64,000 nt of DNA from CAVSXS01 sp963767715 (GTDB taxonomy: Bacteria > Chloroflexota > Ktedonobacteria > Ktedonobacterales > Ktedonobacteraceae). The notes beneath the pieces are model-generated. The model saw only the letters and a list, made by a program, of their open reading frames with translations, ran no database searches and had not been told where the DNA came from. A program made the position numbers and the translations under genes. The stretch lies in the NCBI GenBank assembly GCA_963767715.1, contig CAVYFA010000009.1, positions 62,001 through 126,000 of the forward strand, in the 5' to 3' direction. Of the stretch, positions 1 to 8,353 are shown piece by piece (position 1 is the first letter of the stretch; every line of letters begins with the position of its first letter).

Positions 1-421
1 CTCGCGTTCAAGTTGAGCTCTGATCGTCTTGCTTTCGGCAAGCAGCGTGGCATAGGTGACATGCTCACCCGTTGGCGGATTCGCTTCGCTCTTGTCCCGG
101 CTCAGTTCGCGCAGCTCCCTGATGAGCAGGCGGCTCAGCCCTGGCTCGTTGCGTACTAAGCGATCAGGTACTCGTTCTGGCGTTCAGGTGGCAGCAGATT
201 GATCAGCGCCTCAACATTATCACCGGTCGATGGCTCGGCCGCCTCGCTATGTCGAGCTGCCGCCAGGAGCAGTTCTTCCGGCACCCGCAACAATTCAGCC
301 AGCGCCTCCTGTGCCGCCGTCAGCGTACCAAGTGGCTGGAAAGGGTATTGACAGCTTCGAGTTGCTCGCGTGTCAGAGGTCGATCAATGGTCATGAATTC
401 GTAATGTTGGTATTCGCTCAT
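1..421 (-). pseudogene. decayed gene of a conserved hypothetical family, running off the left edge
   Basis: Reading leftward from an ATG at 421 behind a strong AGGAGG ribosome site, the frame opens with MSEYQHYEFMTIDRPLTREQ and stops after 33 codons (TGA at 322-320). This N-terminus matches, from memory, a widespread hypothetical family that usually lies beside SWIM zinc-finger and helicase genes. Coding then resumes in another frame (TAAQEALAELLRVPEELLLA), stops at 158-156, and resumes again in a third frame (LVRNEPGLSRLLIRELREL) to the window edge. Intact members carry a long middle part between these two pieces, so I infer a large internal deletion plus two frame breaks. The function of the family is unknown to me. 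The intact start and ribosome site suggest recent decay. Confidence 0.7.
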
Positions 422-457
422 CTTTGTAATCCTCCTTGTAATAGCAAAATCAATCTA

Positions 458-2917
458 CTAGTCCTCCACGGTGAAGCCGCGCTCGCGCAGCAGTTCTAGC
501 ACGCGCTCGAGGGAGTGCGGGGCTACCCGTACCAGGCGGCTATCGACGGGAACTTCCGAATCGAGCAGACCGCCAAGCTCTTCGTCGGCCTGGATATCGC
601 GCAGGGCGCTGGCCGAGAGGCGCAGCAGCGGAGCCGGTTCGACCTGGACGATATCTTGCTGCTGGTAGCCGCCGCCCCACAGTTTCAGGCGGATGAGGAA
701 CGAGGCGGGCAATCCTCCTTCACAATAGCGCTGGAGGAAGCGCACGATTGAGTCAAGCGAAATAGCGTTGTGAGCCGCCTTCTGGATAGAGGCAGGAGTA
801 ATTCGCCGCCAGCCGGTCTGCTCGTCCAGAACGGTAAAGCGTTCGAGTTCGGTGGTCAGGTACAGGTTGAGGACAGGGTAGCAGGGCTGTAAGACGCCGT
901 GCTCCAGCAACCGCCACTGGGCCTCGTGCGCTGGAACGCGCCCACCGTTTTCCAGCAGGTTCGCAGAAGCGGGGGCGGCTGCCACCGCCGGCAGGAACTC
1001 ACGCTGCCAAAACAACTCCTGGACGGTCTCCAGTTGATCGGTCGTCACCTCGGCTAAGATCGGGGACAGGCGCCGTCCAAAGAGCGGGCGCAGTTCGTCA
1101 TCGTTATAGAAGGTGTCGAGAAGGGCTTCGTCCGCCACTTCGATGAGCGTCATGCTCGGCCACAATTCTACGCGGCGCGCGTGCCGCTCCCATTCCTTCA
1201 GAGAATAGTAGACGTTCTGGGGGATGGTATCCCCTGCGGACTCTTCCAGCACGTGCAGGATATCCTGCATGGGCATCCCCATCTGTACGGCCCGCGTCAC
1301 ACTGGCTCGCGTCAGGCGGTACTGCGCGACCTGTTCGAGTCGCACACGCTCGGCAAAGCGGTCCAGCCGCAGCAGCAGGGCTTCGGAGACCGGTGCCAAC
1401 GCGACCAGTTCGAAGTTTGGCTGCACAATCAGCCTGCCCCAGGTCTGATCTCCAGCACCCGGTGCATCCTCGCCTTCTTCGGCTGCGGCATCCACCAGGG
1501 GCGCTACTTCATTACTGGCAATCTGCTTGAACGCGGGCAAGAGCGCGAAGGTATCTGCCTCTTCATCGAACTCGATCATCCCCAACCAGCGTAGGGGACC
1601 GGCGAAGACAGCACGAATGAATCCGCCCTCGACAAGATACCATCCCTCGCGGTGTGTAAGCCAGCCGTGCTTGAGGCGAAAATCCAGGCCGTAGGGATTG
1701 CTGCCAATTGAGTAGCGCTCGGCGCGCGCACCATAATCACGGGGGAACAGCAGGTAGGGGATATGCAGCTTGGAACGCGCGATAAACGTGGAGAGCGAGT
1801 GCCGGGAACCGGACTGCAACTGCAACACGCGCTGCATCAGCATGGAGCGCGCCCGCACAACCTCTGCATTAGCCGCGTCGACCGGGCCGAGAGCAGGACG
1901 CAGGATCACGCCGGGCAAGTAGTTCAGTTCATTCCAGAAGGGGGTTTCCAGCCACAGATCATAACAGCGGCGCGCCCGAACCACGAGCGGCAGGGAGAAA
2001 TATGCTTCGGCCGACGCCGGTGCTGCGGCATAGATAGAGCCGTTGCGCTCGTAGAGCAGGCTCAGGCGTGTCATGAGGAGGCGCAGAAAAAGGAGGCGCG
2101 GCACATCGGCTTCGATGCGTATCTGCTCCACATTCAGCGCAGTTAACTGCTCGACGACCTGGCGCAGAGCTGGTCGCGAGAGCATTTTGCTGCTCACCAG
2201 TGGCAGGCCATCGCGCTGCGCGGAGACCAGTGACCAGTAGAGATACAGCGTACGCTGCAACTCATAGATGTCCTCGCTGAAGAGAGCGTTGGCGCCGATG
2301 GCACCCGCAAGGGGCGCCACTACATTTCCGGGGGCGTTGCGTTCCGCTTCGACGAACTGCACGGCGTTCATGACGGCCTGCGGCACGATTAGCACGCCGT
2401 CGTAGACGCCGTTGGCGTAGTCACGCCCCGAGAAGCTGGTCTGCCTGCCCCAAAAGAGCAGGCCCAGAGCCAGCAGGCGATGCACAGCCTGCTCAAATGC
2501 GCCGTGCGGGTGCGGCGCGGGATACTGCGGAGCATGGATGCGAGCAGGATCGCTGGAAGTGGATGATGCGGTATGAGCAATAGGAGTGATGCCATCCTGC
2601 CTGGCTTTTCCGGCGCTTAGTACGTTCGCGCTGCTTAGATACAGGGCGAGGTCGCGGCTGTTAGCGCGGCCACCGCAAGAAGTTAGTTCTTGAAGAATGG
2701 CAAAGTCGGCCTCGTCCAGCCCACGAACGACCTCGCGGCAGACGGCGGGATCGAAGAGCCGCTCGCCCAGCTCACCCAGCGAAGGATCGCCGCTGGATGC
2801 TACACCCGGCGCAGAGGATTGGGTAGCGGAAGGCAGCAGGATATGCCGCGCCTTGCTCAACGCTTGCAGGTGATACTGCGGCACGTGCTGCAACAGGTAG
2901 AGGTCGCTCTGCTCCAT
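458..2917 (-). CDS. helicase-associated (Helicase_C_3-type) domain protein
   Basis: A protein of 819 residues. Its C-terminal half (about residues 490-650, around LIVQPNFELVAL and IPQNVYYSLKEW) resembles the 'helicase conserved C-terminal domain' family (Helicase_C_3, XPB/Ssl2-associated). No Walker A or DEAD/H motif is visible, so it is not itself a helicase. The N-terminal half is leucine-rich and helical, perhaps with winged-helix modules. I chose the ATG at 2917, one base after the stop of the upstream gene (TGA-G-ATG), because the longer starts at 2968 and 2932 lie inside that gene; the two are probably translationally coupled. In actinobacteria similar proteins sit beside XPB helicase genes; none is seen here. 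Role in DNA repair or processing is inference only. Confidence 0.8.
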   Translation of the reverse strand: MEQSDLYLLQHVPQYHLQALSKARHILLPSATQSSAPGVASSGDPSLGELGERLFDPAVCREVVRGLDEADFAILQELTSCGGRANSRDLALYLSSANVLSAGKARQDGITPIAHTASSTSSDPARIHAPQYPAPHPHGAFEQAVHRLLALGLLFWGRQTSFSGRDYANGVYDGVLIVPQAVMNAVQFVEAERNAPGNVVAPLAGAIGANALFSEDIYELQRTLYLYWSLVSAQRDGLPLVSSKMLSRPALRQVVEQLTALNVEQIRIEADVPRLLFLRLLMTRLSLLYERNGSIYAAAPASAEAYFSLPLVVRARRCYDLWLETPFWNELNYLPGVILRPALGPVDAANAEVVRARSMLMQRVLQLQSGSRHSLSTFIARSKLHIPYLLFPRDYGARAERYSIGSNPYGLDFRLKHGWLTHREGWYLVEGGFIRAVFAGPLRWLGMIEFDEEADTFALLPAFKQIASNEVAPLVDAAAEEGEDAPGAGDQTWGRLIVQPNFELVALAPVSEALLLRLDRFAERVRLEQVAQYRLTRASVTRAVQMGMPMQDILHVLEESAGDTIPQNVYYSLKEWERHARRVELWPSMTLIEVADEALLDTFYNDDELRPLFGRRLSPILAEVTTDQLETVQELFWQREFLPAVAAAPASANLLENGGRVPAHEAQWRLLEHGVLQPCYPVLNLYLTTELERFTVLDEQTGWRRITPASIQKAAHNAISLDSIVRFLQRYCEGGLPASFLIRLKLWGGGYQQQDIVQVEPAPLLRLSASALRDIQADEELGGLLDSEVPVDSRLVRVAPHSLERVLELLRERGFTVED

Positions 2918-2918
2918 C

Positions 2919-5624
2919 TCACTCGTCCCCATGTATAAGCGGCGCCTGGCCACGCCGCTTGAGCTCATCGATCAATTGCTCCCCGCCCGGCTTTCTGAGC
3001 ACCAGCATTGTAGGATGAATTGCCTGGATCGTCTGCTGCTCGACGCTGGTGGTCGCGGCAAGTTCGCGCAAGGTCAGAGTATCCGCCACTTCAAGTAGTG
3101 TAACGCCCGTATAGATCCGCACGCGCCCGTAATTGGCGATACTTCGTTCGAGGCGACGCAGCATCTCCTCGATCGGGCCGTCGTTCTTTCCGGCGTCGAG
3201 CGCGCAGCGCAGCAGTTCGAGAAAGGTCGCCAGGTCTTCTCCGCGCCGCAGCGCCTCGCTCAACGAGGCGGGTGTGATCTGATAGCTGAGCCGCCCGGCC
3301 TGCACCCCGTTCACGCGCGTAAAACGCTCAACCAGGTCGATCAGCGGCCAGTTTCCGGCGGAGGAAACGATCAAAACCTCGGGGCGATCACCAGGGCCCT
3401 GCCCTTCTCGCTCCACCTCCCTCGTTCCCACCGATAGCTCGATACCGCTCATATCGTACATTGCTACCTCGACCGGCTCGAGATGCCCTACGGCCGCGGT
3501 GGAAACTGCTCGCTCCTCTAACCCTTCATACGCATTCAATGCACTCGCTCCATCAAATAGGGCAGATACTCTGGCGGCGGGAGTGGCAGGCGACTCGGCG
3601 GTCCGCGAGGTTAACGGGGCAGGGGCGCCGGTGAAAGCGGGGGCGCTGGCGGAGCCCCGAAATAAGAGTTCTGCCAGCGATGTCAGGCGAAATGCCTGCA
3701 GTTGTCCATCGGCGGAGAATGCCAGGTCGCTGGCTCCCCACCAGTGAAGCGGCCCTTGCAGTAGTTGTGCGAGATAGCGCCCCTCGGCGCGCGACCAGTC
3801 GCTCCACTGTGTGGGGTGCAGGGGATGGCCCTCATCCTGCTCGATCCACCAGTGAGGTGTAGGGAAGAGGCGCTGGCGGCGCTGTAAAAACGTGGGATAC
3901 AGACGGTAGATGAAGCGGGTGAAGGATGAGAAACTGATCCACTGATGGAGCGGGGCCTGAGCCAACAAGGAGATGAGCCACTGCCGCGCCTCCCTGTTTT
4001 CGGCCTCCAACTCGCCCACGCGCAGCGCGGGCTGATTCGGCGCGATAGTCCGGCAGCGCAGGCGCAGGGCTGCTTCTGTCAAATCGAATAATTCAATATA
4101 GGTTGCCTGGCGCTGCCAGTGCGCAAAAAGCTCAACTGTGACGTCGCCGCGCGTCGGGCCGAGCAATAATTCGGCGGCATTGGGCAACATACGCAGCATC
4201 ATAGTTGCGACGGCGGGGCTGCCTGTACTCGTCGCATTTGCCCTTGGAGATGATTCCGCGTCGGTATAGAGGATCTCGCCCAGGCGCAGGATGCGATAGG
4301 CAAAACGCAGGAAGGAGGGAGTAAGCGGCACGACATCCTGCAGCGTTTCGAGCAGGTCAGCAGGGAGCAGGCCGGCAGGCGGTGGAATGGCAACCGAGCC
4401 TTCTGACGACGGCGTGCTGGATGGTGAAGCGACTGCGCGCATGAGGCTGCCCGTGATGCCCCTGCGCTCGGCTCGCTTCTCCTCGCGCGGCACCGCGCAC
4501 CCTTCCAGCGCGCGCGCCACAAGCAACAGATCGGCCAGCAAACGGTAGGGTTCAGCGTGCTGGATGATCGGCGGCTCCTGCTGCTCCTCCACCCGAAATG
4601 GCGTAACGGGTAATGTAATGGATAAAGCAGCGCACACCTGCGGCGGCACAAACCAGGTAACTTCGAGCGGGTTAAGGCCGCCCAGGGCGCTCAGATTCCC
4701 TGGATTGTTGCGCAACTGCTGCGAGGTATTGAAGCTGGTCCGCAGCACCAGCCCCTTGCTCTGTAGTTTCGCCAGCGCCTGCTGGAAGTGCTCCGGCCTG
4801 CCCAGCCCGAAGCGCTCAAACAAGCCGCGCAGTTCTTCGTCGCTCATGAACCCACCTGCCAGGGTGAAGGTTGCCAGGAACTGGCGCTGTATCTTCTCCA
4901 GCGTACTCACTACTCTGCGCACGGCCGCCGGCTGCCTGAACGCGTCCATGATCGCCTCGATCAACTCCTGCTTGCCCAGCCCGTTTACAGTAAGTTCGTA
5001 CTCCTTCGCAATCGCTCGCAGGTCACCAAGGGCCAGGAGCGCGAGCGAATCGGTGGTGTTGACCGGAGAAATGACGGGCATGGGATACGTTGTTAATGCC
5101 GTTGAGCCACGAGCAACCGGCGCGGGCGGCAAGGGCTGGCCAATCTGCCCGCGTGCGGATAGCGGTCGGGCAGGGCCGGCGCTCTCATCCACGCGCATCT
5201 CGAACATGCCGCCCGGAGTCGCGGTTGACAGGGCGAAGGCAGCCGGTCGGGCCAGCCAGCAATAGAGCAGGGCCGAGGCATGCGCGCACAGGCGCATGGA
5301 GGGATGGATCATAGAGGCCGGAGTGCAGGTGCAAGTGAAGTGCCAGGCCTGAGCATCGCGTATTTCTACAGTCACGAGGAAGCGTTGGAGAGCAGCCGAT
5401 GAGGACTCCATAGCTTTTGCCCCATTTGGGCCTGGTGTCTCTTCTTGTGGGGAGTCGTTGCCAACCTCAATAATGCCATTGAGACGGGCTCCCTGGCGAT
5501 AAGTAGATCGAACGGCGCCGGTACGGCAATACTCTTGACCCTGTGATGCTACAGCCAGGCCCGCTTTACTGACAATGTCGGCTTCGCGCAAGTGCTGTAA
5601 CACGCCAGGCACAATATCATACAT
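2919..5624 (-). CDS. SWIM zinc-finger and helicase-associated domain protein
   Basis: A protein of 901 residues with three parts. Residues 98-115 hold a SWIM-type zinc site (C98-T-C100 ... C113-A-H115). Residues about 196-230 look like a SAP-type helix-extended-helix DNA-binding module (LGDLRAIAKEYELTVNGLGK). Residues about 745-870 match the same Helicase_C_3-type region as the next gene (RPEVLIVSSAGNWPLIDLVE). The middle is helical with low-complexity linkers. No ATPase motif is present. The ATG at 5624 has AGGG six bases upstream; a TTG at 5639 is an alternative. It overlaps tightly with the downstream paralogue, forming a two-gene operon behind the promoter at 5673-5701. A DNA-binding role is inferred from the SWIM and SAP-like parts. 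Confidence 0.8.
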   Translation of the reverse strand: MYDIVPGVLQHLREADIVSKAGLAVASQGQEYCRTGAVRSTYRQGARLNGIIEVGNDSPQEETPGPNGAKAMESSSAALQRFLVTVEIRDAQAWHFTCTCTPASMIHPSMRLCAHASALLYCWLARPAAFALSTATPGGMFEMRVDESAGPARPLSARGQIGQPLPPAPVARGSTALTTYPMPVISPVNTTDSLALLALGDLRAIAKEYELTVNGLGKQELIEAIMDAFRQPAAVRRVVSTLEKIQRQFLATFTLAGGFMSDEELRGLFERFGLGRPEHFQQALAKLQSKGLVLRTSFNTSQQLRNNPGNLSALGGLNPLEVTWFVPPQVCAALSITLPVTPFRVEEQQEPPIIQHAEPYRLLADLLLVARALEGCAVPREEKRAERRGITGSLMRAVASPSSTPSSEGSVAIPPPAGLLPADLLETLQDVVPLTPSFLRFAYRILRLGEILYTDAESSPRANATSTGSPAVATMMLRMLPNAAELLLGPTRGDVTVELFAHWQRQATYIELFDLTEAALRLRCRTIAPNQPALRVGELEAENREARQWLISLLAQAPLHQWISFSSFTRFIYRLYPTFLQRRQRLFPTPHWWIEQDEGHPLHPTQWSDWSRAEGRYLAQLLQGPLHWWGASDLAFSADGQLQAFRLTSLAELLFRGSASAPAFTGAPAPLTSRTAESPATPAARVSALFDGASALNAYEGLEERAVSTAAVGHLEPVEVAMYDMSGIELSVGTREVEREGQGPGDRPEVLIVSSAGNWPLIDLVERFTRVNGVQAGRLSYQITPASLSEALRRGEDLATFLELLRCALDAGKNDGPIEEMLRRLERSIANYGRVRIYTGVTLLEVADTLTLRELAATTSVEQQTIQAIHPTMLVLRKPGGEQLIDELKRRGQAPLIHGDE

Positions 5625-5672
5625 GGTCCCTGCCTGCAAAATGCTTCAATGCTTGAAAATTTGCGTTTCACT

Positions 5673-5701
5673 ATGATAGCATGTAAGGCAGGCGCGGTCA
5701 A
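5673..5701 (-). promoter_or_regulatory. sigma70-like promoter for the helicase-associated gene pair
   Basis: On the minus strand, TTGACC (5701-5696) and TATCAT (5678-5673) are separated by 17 bases. The predicted transcript starts near 5666, about 40 bases before the ATG at 5624, so the pair can be transcribed independently of the M16 peptidase gene upstream. Confidence 0.65.
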
Positions 5702-5706
5702 TTCTT

Positions 5707-6975
5707 TTACGCGCTCAGCAATTCCTCTTCGCTCAGCGGGCCAAGCGCCGTCAGGACCTGCTTCTCGCGCACCGGGAAACGGCGCAGAGAACGCAGCACA
5801 TCTTCGGTGGTCACTTTTTCGACGCGCTCGACCTCTTCGTCTACGGTGAGCAGGCGACCCTCTGTAACCCAGTCGTTGGCGATCGAGCGCATGCGGACGA
5901 AGGTGGATTCGCTGCTGAGCACCATGTTGCTGATCCACTTGTCCTTAGCGCGGCGCAGTTCATCCTCGTAGACACCGTCGTCGAGCAGGCTGTTCAGTTC
6001 AGTGCGCAGCATTTGCAATACGCGCGGGGCCTGCTCCGGCGTGGAGTTGGCCTCCATCATCAGCATGCCTGTGCCTTCCATAGCCCAGATGCCCGCGCTG
6101 GCCGACTCCGCCAGGCCCTTCTGATAGATGTTCCAGTAGAGGCGTGAGCCATCGCTATCGCCCAGTATACTCCCGCCCAGCATGGCCGCGTAATAGTCGG
6201 GGTCCTTCACATCGACGCTTGGCATGGTGAGGAACATGATCTGCTGCTTGAGTTTCTTATCCACCATGATCTCATTAAGCGAGTGCGCAGGTTCATACGG
6301 TGTGATGTCGCGCCCCGCATCGCCCGTGCGCCAGCCCGCGGCGTGCTTTTCGGCGAGGTGCAGCACGTGCTCCCAGTCGAAATTGCCCGCGACCGCCAGG
6401 ATCAGGTTATTTGCGGCATAACGGCGCTGCCAGTAATCGCGCATCTGCTCGATACGCATGTTACGAATGCTCTCGCGCGAGCCAAGCACGTCATGAGCAA
6501 GCGGATGGCCATCGAAATAGACCTGCATCATGCGGCGCGAAGCCAGGCCATAAGGCTGGTCTTCCGAGCGCGCGATTTCATTGACGATGACCTCTTTTTC
6601 CGTGTTGAATTCGTGCTCATCCAGCCTCGGGTACATCATATCGCTGAGTAGTTCCAGGGCGCGCTCCAGGTATTCACCCAGCACACGGGCGAAGTACACG
6701 GTAGATTCGTGAGAGGTAAAGGCGTTGAGTTCCGCGCCGATCTTGTTGAATTCGAGTGTGATCTGCTGCCAGTCAAGCGTCTGCGTCCCCTTGAAGACCA
6801 TGTGCTCCAGGAAATGGGAGACGCCCGCGATAGACGGGTCGGGCTCATCACGCGAACCGGTATTGACATAGTAAGACACGGCCACCGATTCAAAATCGGG
6901 CATCGGTTGGGCCACGATTTGCAAGCCGTTCGATAGGCGATGTGTATGAAAGATCATTCCGTTCTCTTCCGGCAT
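5707..6975 (-). CDS. M16 family (insulinase-like) zinc metallopeptidase
   Basis: A protein of 422 residues, the usual size of short bacterial M16B peptidases related to mitochondrial processing peptidase. The inverted zinc motif HxxEH is visible at H54-F-L-E57-H58 (VSHFLEHMVFKG), with the third ligand expected from a glutamate in EKEVIVNEI (about 126-133). A second, inactive-type M16 domain follows (about 180-400). There is no signal peptide, so it is probably cytoplasmic, degrading peptides or processing precursors. The start ATG at 6975 has AGAGGAG about seven bases upstream. It is monocistronic or the first gene before the helicase-associated pair, which has its own promoter. Bacterial relatives are often called PqqL- or YmxG-like; I do not assign a symbol. 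Confidence 0.9.
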   Translation of the reverse strand: MPEENGMIFHTHRLSNGLQIVAQPMPDFESVAVSYYVNTGSRDEPDPSIAGVSHFLEHMVFKGTQTLDWQQITLEFNKIGAELNAFTSHESTVYFARVLGEYLERALELLSDMMYPRLDEHEFNTEKEVIVNEIARSEDQPYGLASRRMMQVYFDGHPLAHDVLGSRESIRNMRIEQMRDYWQRRYAANNLILAVAGNFDWEHVLHLAEKHAAGWRTGDAGRDITPYEPAHSLNEIMVDKKLKQQIMFLTMPSVDVKDPDYYAAMLGGSILGDSDGSRLYWNIYQKGLAESASAGIWAMEGTGMLMMEANSTPEQAPRVLQMLRTELNSLLDDGVYEDELRRAKDKWISNMVLSSESTFVRMRSIANDWVTEGRLLTVDEEVERVEKVTTEDVLRSLRRFPVREKQVLTALGPLSEEELLSA

Positions 6976-6987
6976 GAATAAGCTCCT

Positions 6988-7025
6988 CTAGTGTGCGCCT
7001 TGCAAGGCGCCTTGTTTCACACTAG
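6988..7025. repeat. inverted repeat in the leader of the M16 peptidase gene
   Basis: CTAGTGTG (6988-6995) and CACACTAG (7018-7025) are perfect 8-base arms separated by 22 bases that hold a second short palindrome (CCTTGCAAGG). It lies 13-50 bases upstream of the start codon, where an operator or an mRNA hairpin could act. No T-tract is seen. Confidence 0.4.
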
Positions 7026-7182
7026 CATGATAGCCCTGCCGGGGGAATAATGTCAAATTGCTGTCTCTCGTAGTGACCGCTATGCTGTGGTGCCTCCTCT
7101 TCTAACTCCCTTTGCTCGCTTTCGCTAGTAAACTCAAACACTGTTGTGATATACTAAGCACCAAAAGTAGAGGCATGGATAG

Positions 7183-7410
7183 ATGACACGGCTACCACGT
7201 ATCACTGCAGTTGAACTATTACGAGCATTACGGCGTGATGGATGGCAACCAGTCAGACAAAGTGGAAGTCACGTAAGTTTAAAGCATCCAACAAAGTTGG
7301 GCACTGTTACAGTTCCAAAACACGCAAGTATGATAATCAAGCCGAAAACGCTTGAAACAATATTGAAACAAGCAGACCTGACGGCTGAGGATTTGAGAGA
7401 ATTGCTGTAA
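7183..7410 (+). CDS. hicA: HicA-type mRNA interferase toxin
   Basis: Seventy-five residues, typical for HicA/YcfA. The fold is a small double-stranded-RNA-binding-like domain; the conserved glycine-serine-histidine (GSH, H30) that carries the catalytic histidine is present, as are the family features LLRALRRDGW and VTVPKH. HicA cleaves mRNA when not bound by HicB. The gene starts 20 bases before hicB's ATG region, in the toxin-first order usual for hicAB. An AGAGG site precedes the start, and TATACT at 7150-7155 could be the -10 element. The pair could be functional: no truncation or missing key residue is seen. Confidence 0.9.
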   Translation: MTRLPRITAVELLRALRRDGWQPVRQSGSHVSLKHPTKLGTVTVPKHASMIIKPKTLETILKQADLTAEDLRELL

Positions 7411-7429
7411 CATTCCCAAGAGGTAGAAC

Positions 7430-7663
7430 ATGAGCGGATACCATTACACGATCATCTTACATCCCGATCCAGAGGAGGGAGGGTACACTGTTACCGTACC
7501 AGCCTTACCTGGTTGTGTCACACAAGGAGAGACCCTGGAAGAAGCGATTGCAATGGCGAAGGATGCTATCCGCCTGCACATCGAAACGCTCATTGAAGAG
7601 GGCGAGCCGGTACCTGAAGAACAGGAACACCCGCAGGCAATCATTATCAGCGTTGCCGCCTGA
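7430..7663 (+). CDS. hicB: HicB-type antitoxin (UPF0150 fold, no DNA-binding tail)
   Basis: Seventy-seven residues with the HicB partial RNase-H-like fold: YTVTVPALPGCVTQGETLEE is the diagnostic stretch. Many HicB proteins carry a C-terminal ribbon-helix-helix or HTH domain for autorepression. This one ends at IIISVAA and lacks it, so regulation of the operon by this HicB alone is doubtful. It follows hicA by 19 bases with AGAGG in front of the ATG. It should bind and inhibit the HicA encoded just upstream. Confidence 0.88.
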   Translation: MSGYHYTIILHPDPEEGGYTVTVPALPGCVTQGETLEEAIAMAKDAIRLHIETLIEEGEPVPEEQEHPQAIIISVAA

Positions 7664-7684
7664 GACACGAGGTTAGAGGAACGG

Positions 7685-8353
7685 ATGCCTACAGCTATCT
7701 GGGGAGAGTCGGAGCCGCTGTCCGACGACAACTATCCCCTGTCGCTGCTCAAACAACTGCTGGCGCAGATAATGGAGCGATTTTCGGCCCAGGGCGCCTG
7801 CCTGGCCCTGTACGATGAGCATATCCGCCAGATGGTCATACGCCTGCACCTGCGCACGCCCTCCGTGCCTGCCACGCCTGCATCGCCGGGCGAAAACGGC
7901 GGCGATATCGAGCAGATTGATACCATTCCGCTACTTCGAAGGAAAACATCCGGACTGAGCAGCCCTGTGACGCCGACCTCTTCAACCGGGAGCTTCCGGC
8001 GGCTGACGCGACCATTGTACAGCCTCGAGCGCCTCGCGGACTCATCCCCAGCGGCGCTGTTTCCGCTTGGCGAGGCCTATAGTTCCGGGCAGGGGCTGAT
8101 CGGCATTACCTGGCGCAAAGGCGAACCGTTGTTCTTCCGCAGGGATGAACTTGCACAACCCGCCGAGAACCAGCCGTCTGCGCCTGCCCAATCTCATCCA
8201 CCTTATATGGCTGCACCGGCCGCGCAGATCGCCGAAGCAGGGCAGAGCGAAACGCTCCCAGGCTGCTACCTTTCGCTGCCCATCCTGGGCCCGCCGCTGC
8301 CCGCGAACCAGCCGGTCAGAAGGGACAGCCCGCGTTTCAGTCGCTCGGTGTGA
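7685..8353 (+). CDS. N-terminal GAF segment of a split sensor kinase
   Basis: A 222-residue frame behind a good site (AGAGGAACGG-ATG). It contains the first half of a GAF domain (LLAQIMERFSAQGACLALYD, then SSGQGLIGITWRKGEPLFFR and YLSLPILGPP), interrupted by a long low-complexity stretch. The frame stops within the GAF core. The missing second half (LGVIVLYQYAPAPGFYQKQI) begins at once in the -1 frame and belongs to the next entry. The two frames overlap as GTG-TGA at 8350-8353, so coupled translation is conceivable, but splitting a domain in its core points to a single-base loss around 8316-8326. Alternatively it is a sequencing error. If restored, the kinase would be about 925 residues. Confidence 0.65.
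   Translation: MPTAIWGESEPLSDDNYPLSLLKQLLAQIMERFSAQGACLALYDEHIRQMVIRLHLRTPSVPATPASPGENGGDIEQIDTIPLLRRKTSGLSSPVTPTSSTGSFRRLTRPLYSLERLADSSPAALFPLGEAYSSGQGLIGITWRKGEPLFFRRDELAQPAENQPSAPAQSHPPYMAAPAAQIAEAGQSETLPGCYLSLPILGPPLPANQPVRRDSPRFSRSV

Noticed and set aside
230..499. A short plus-strand frame at the left edge
   Set aside because: It overlaps the decayed minus-strand gene, whose start and ribosome site are clear, and has no site of its own.
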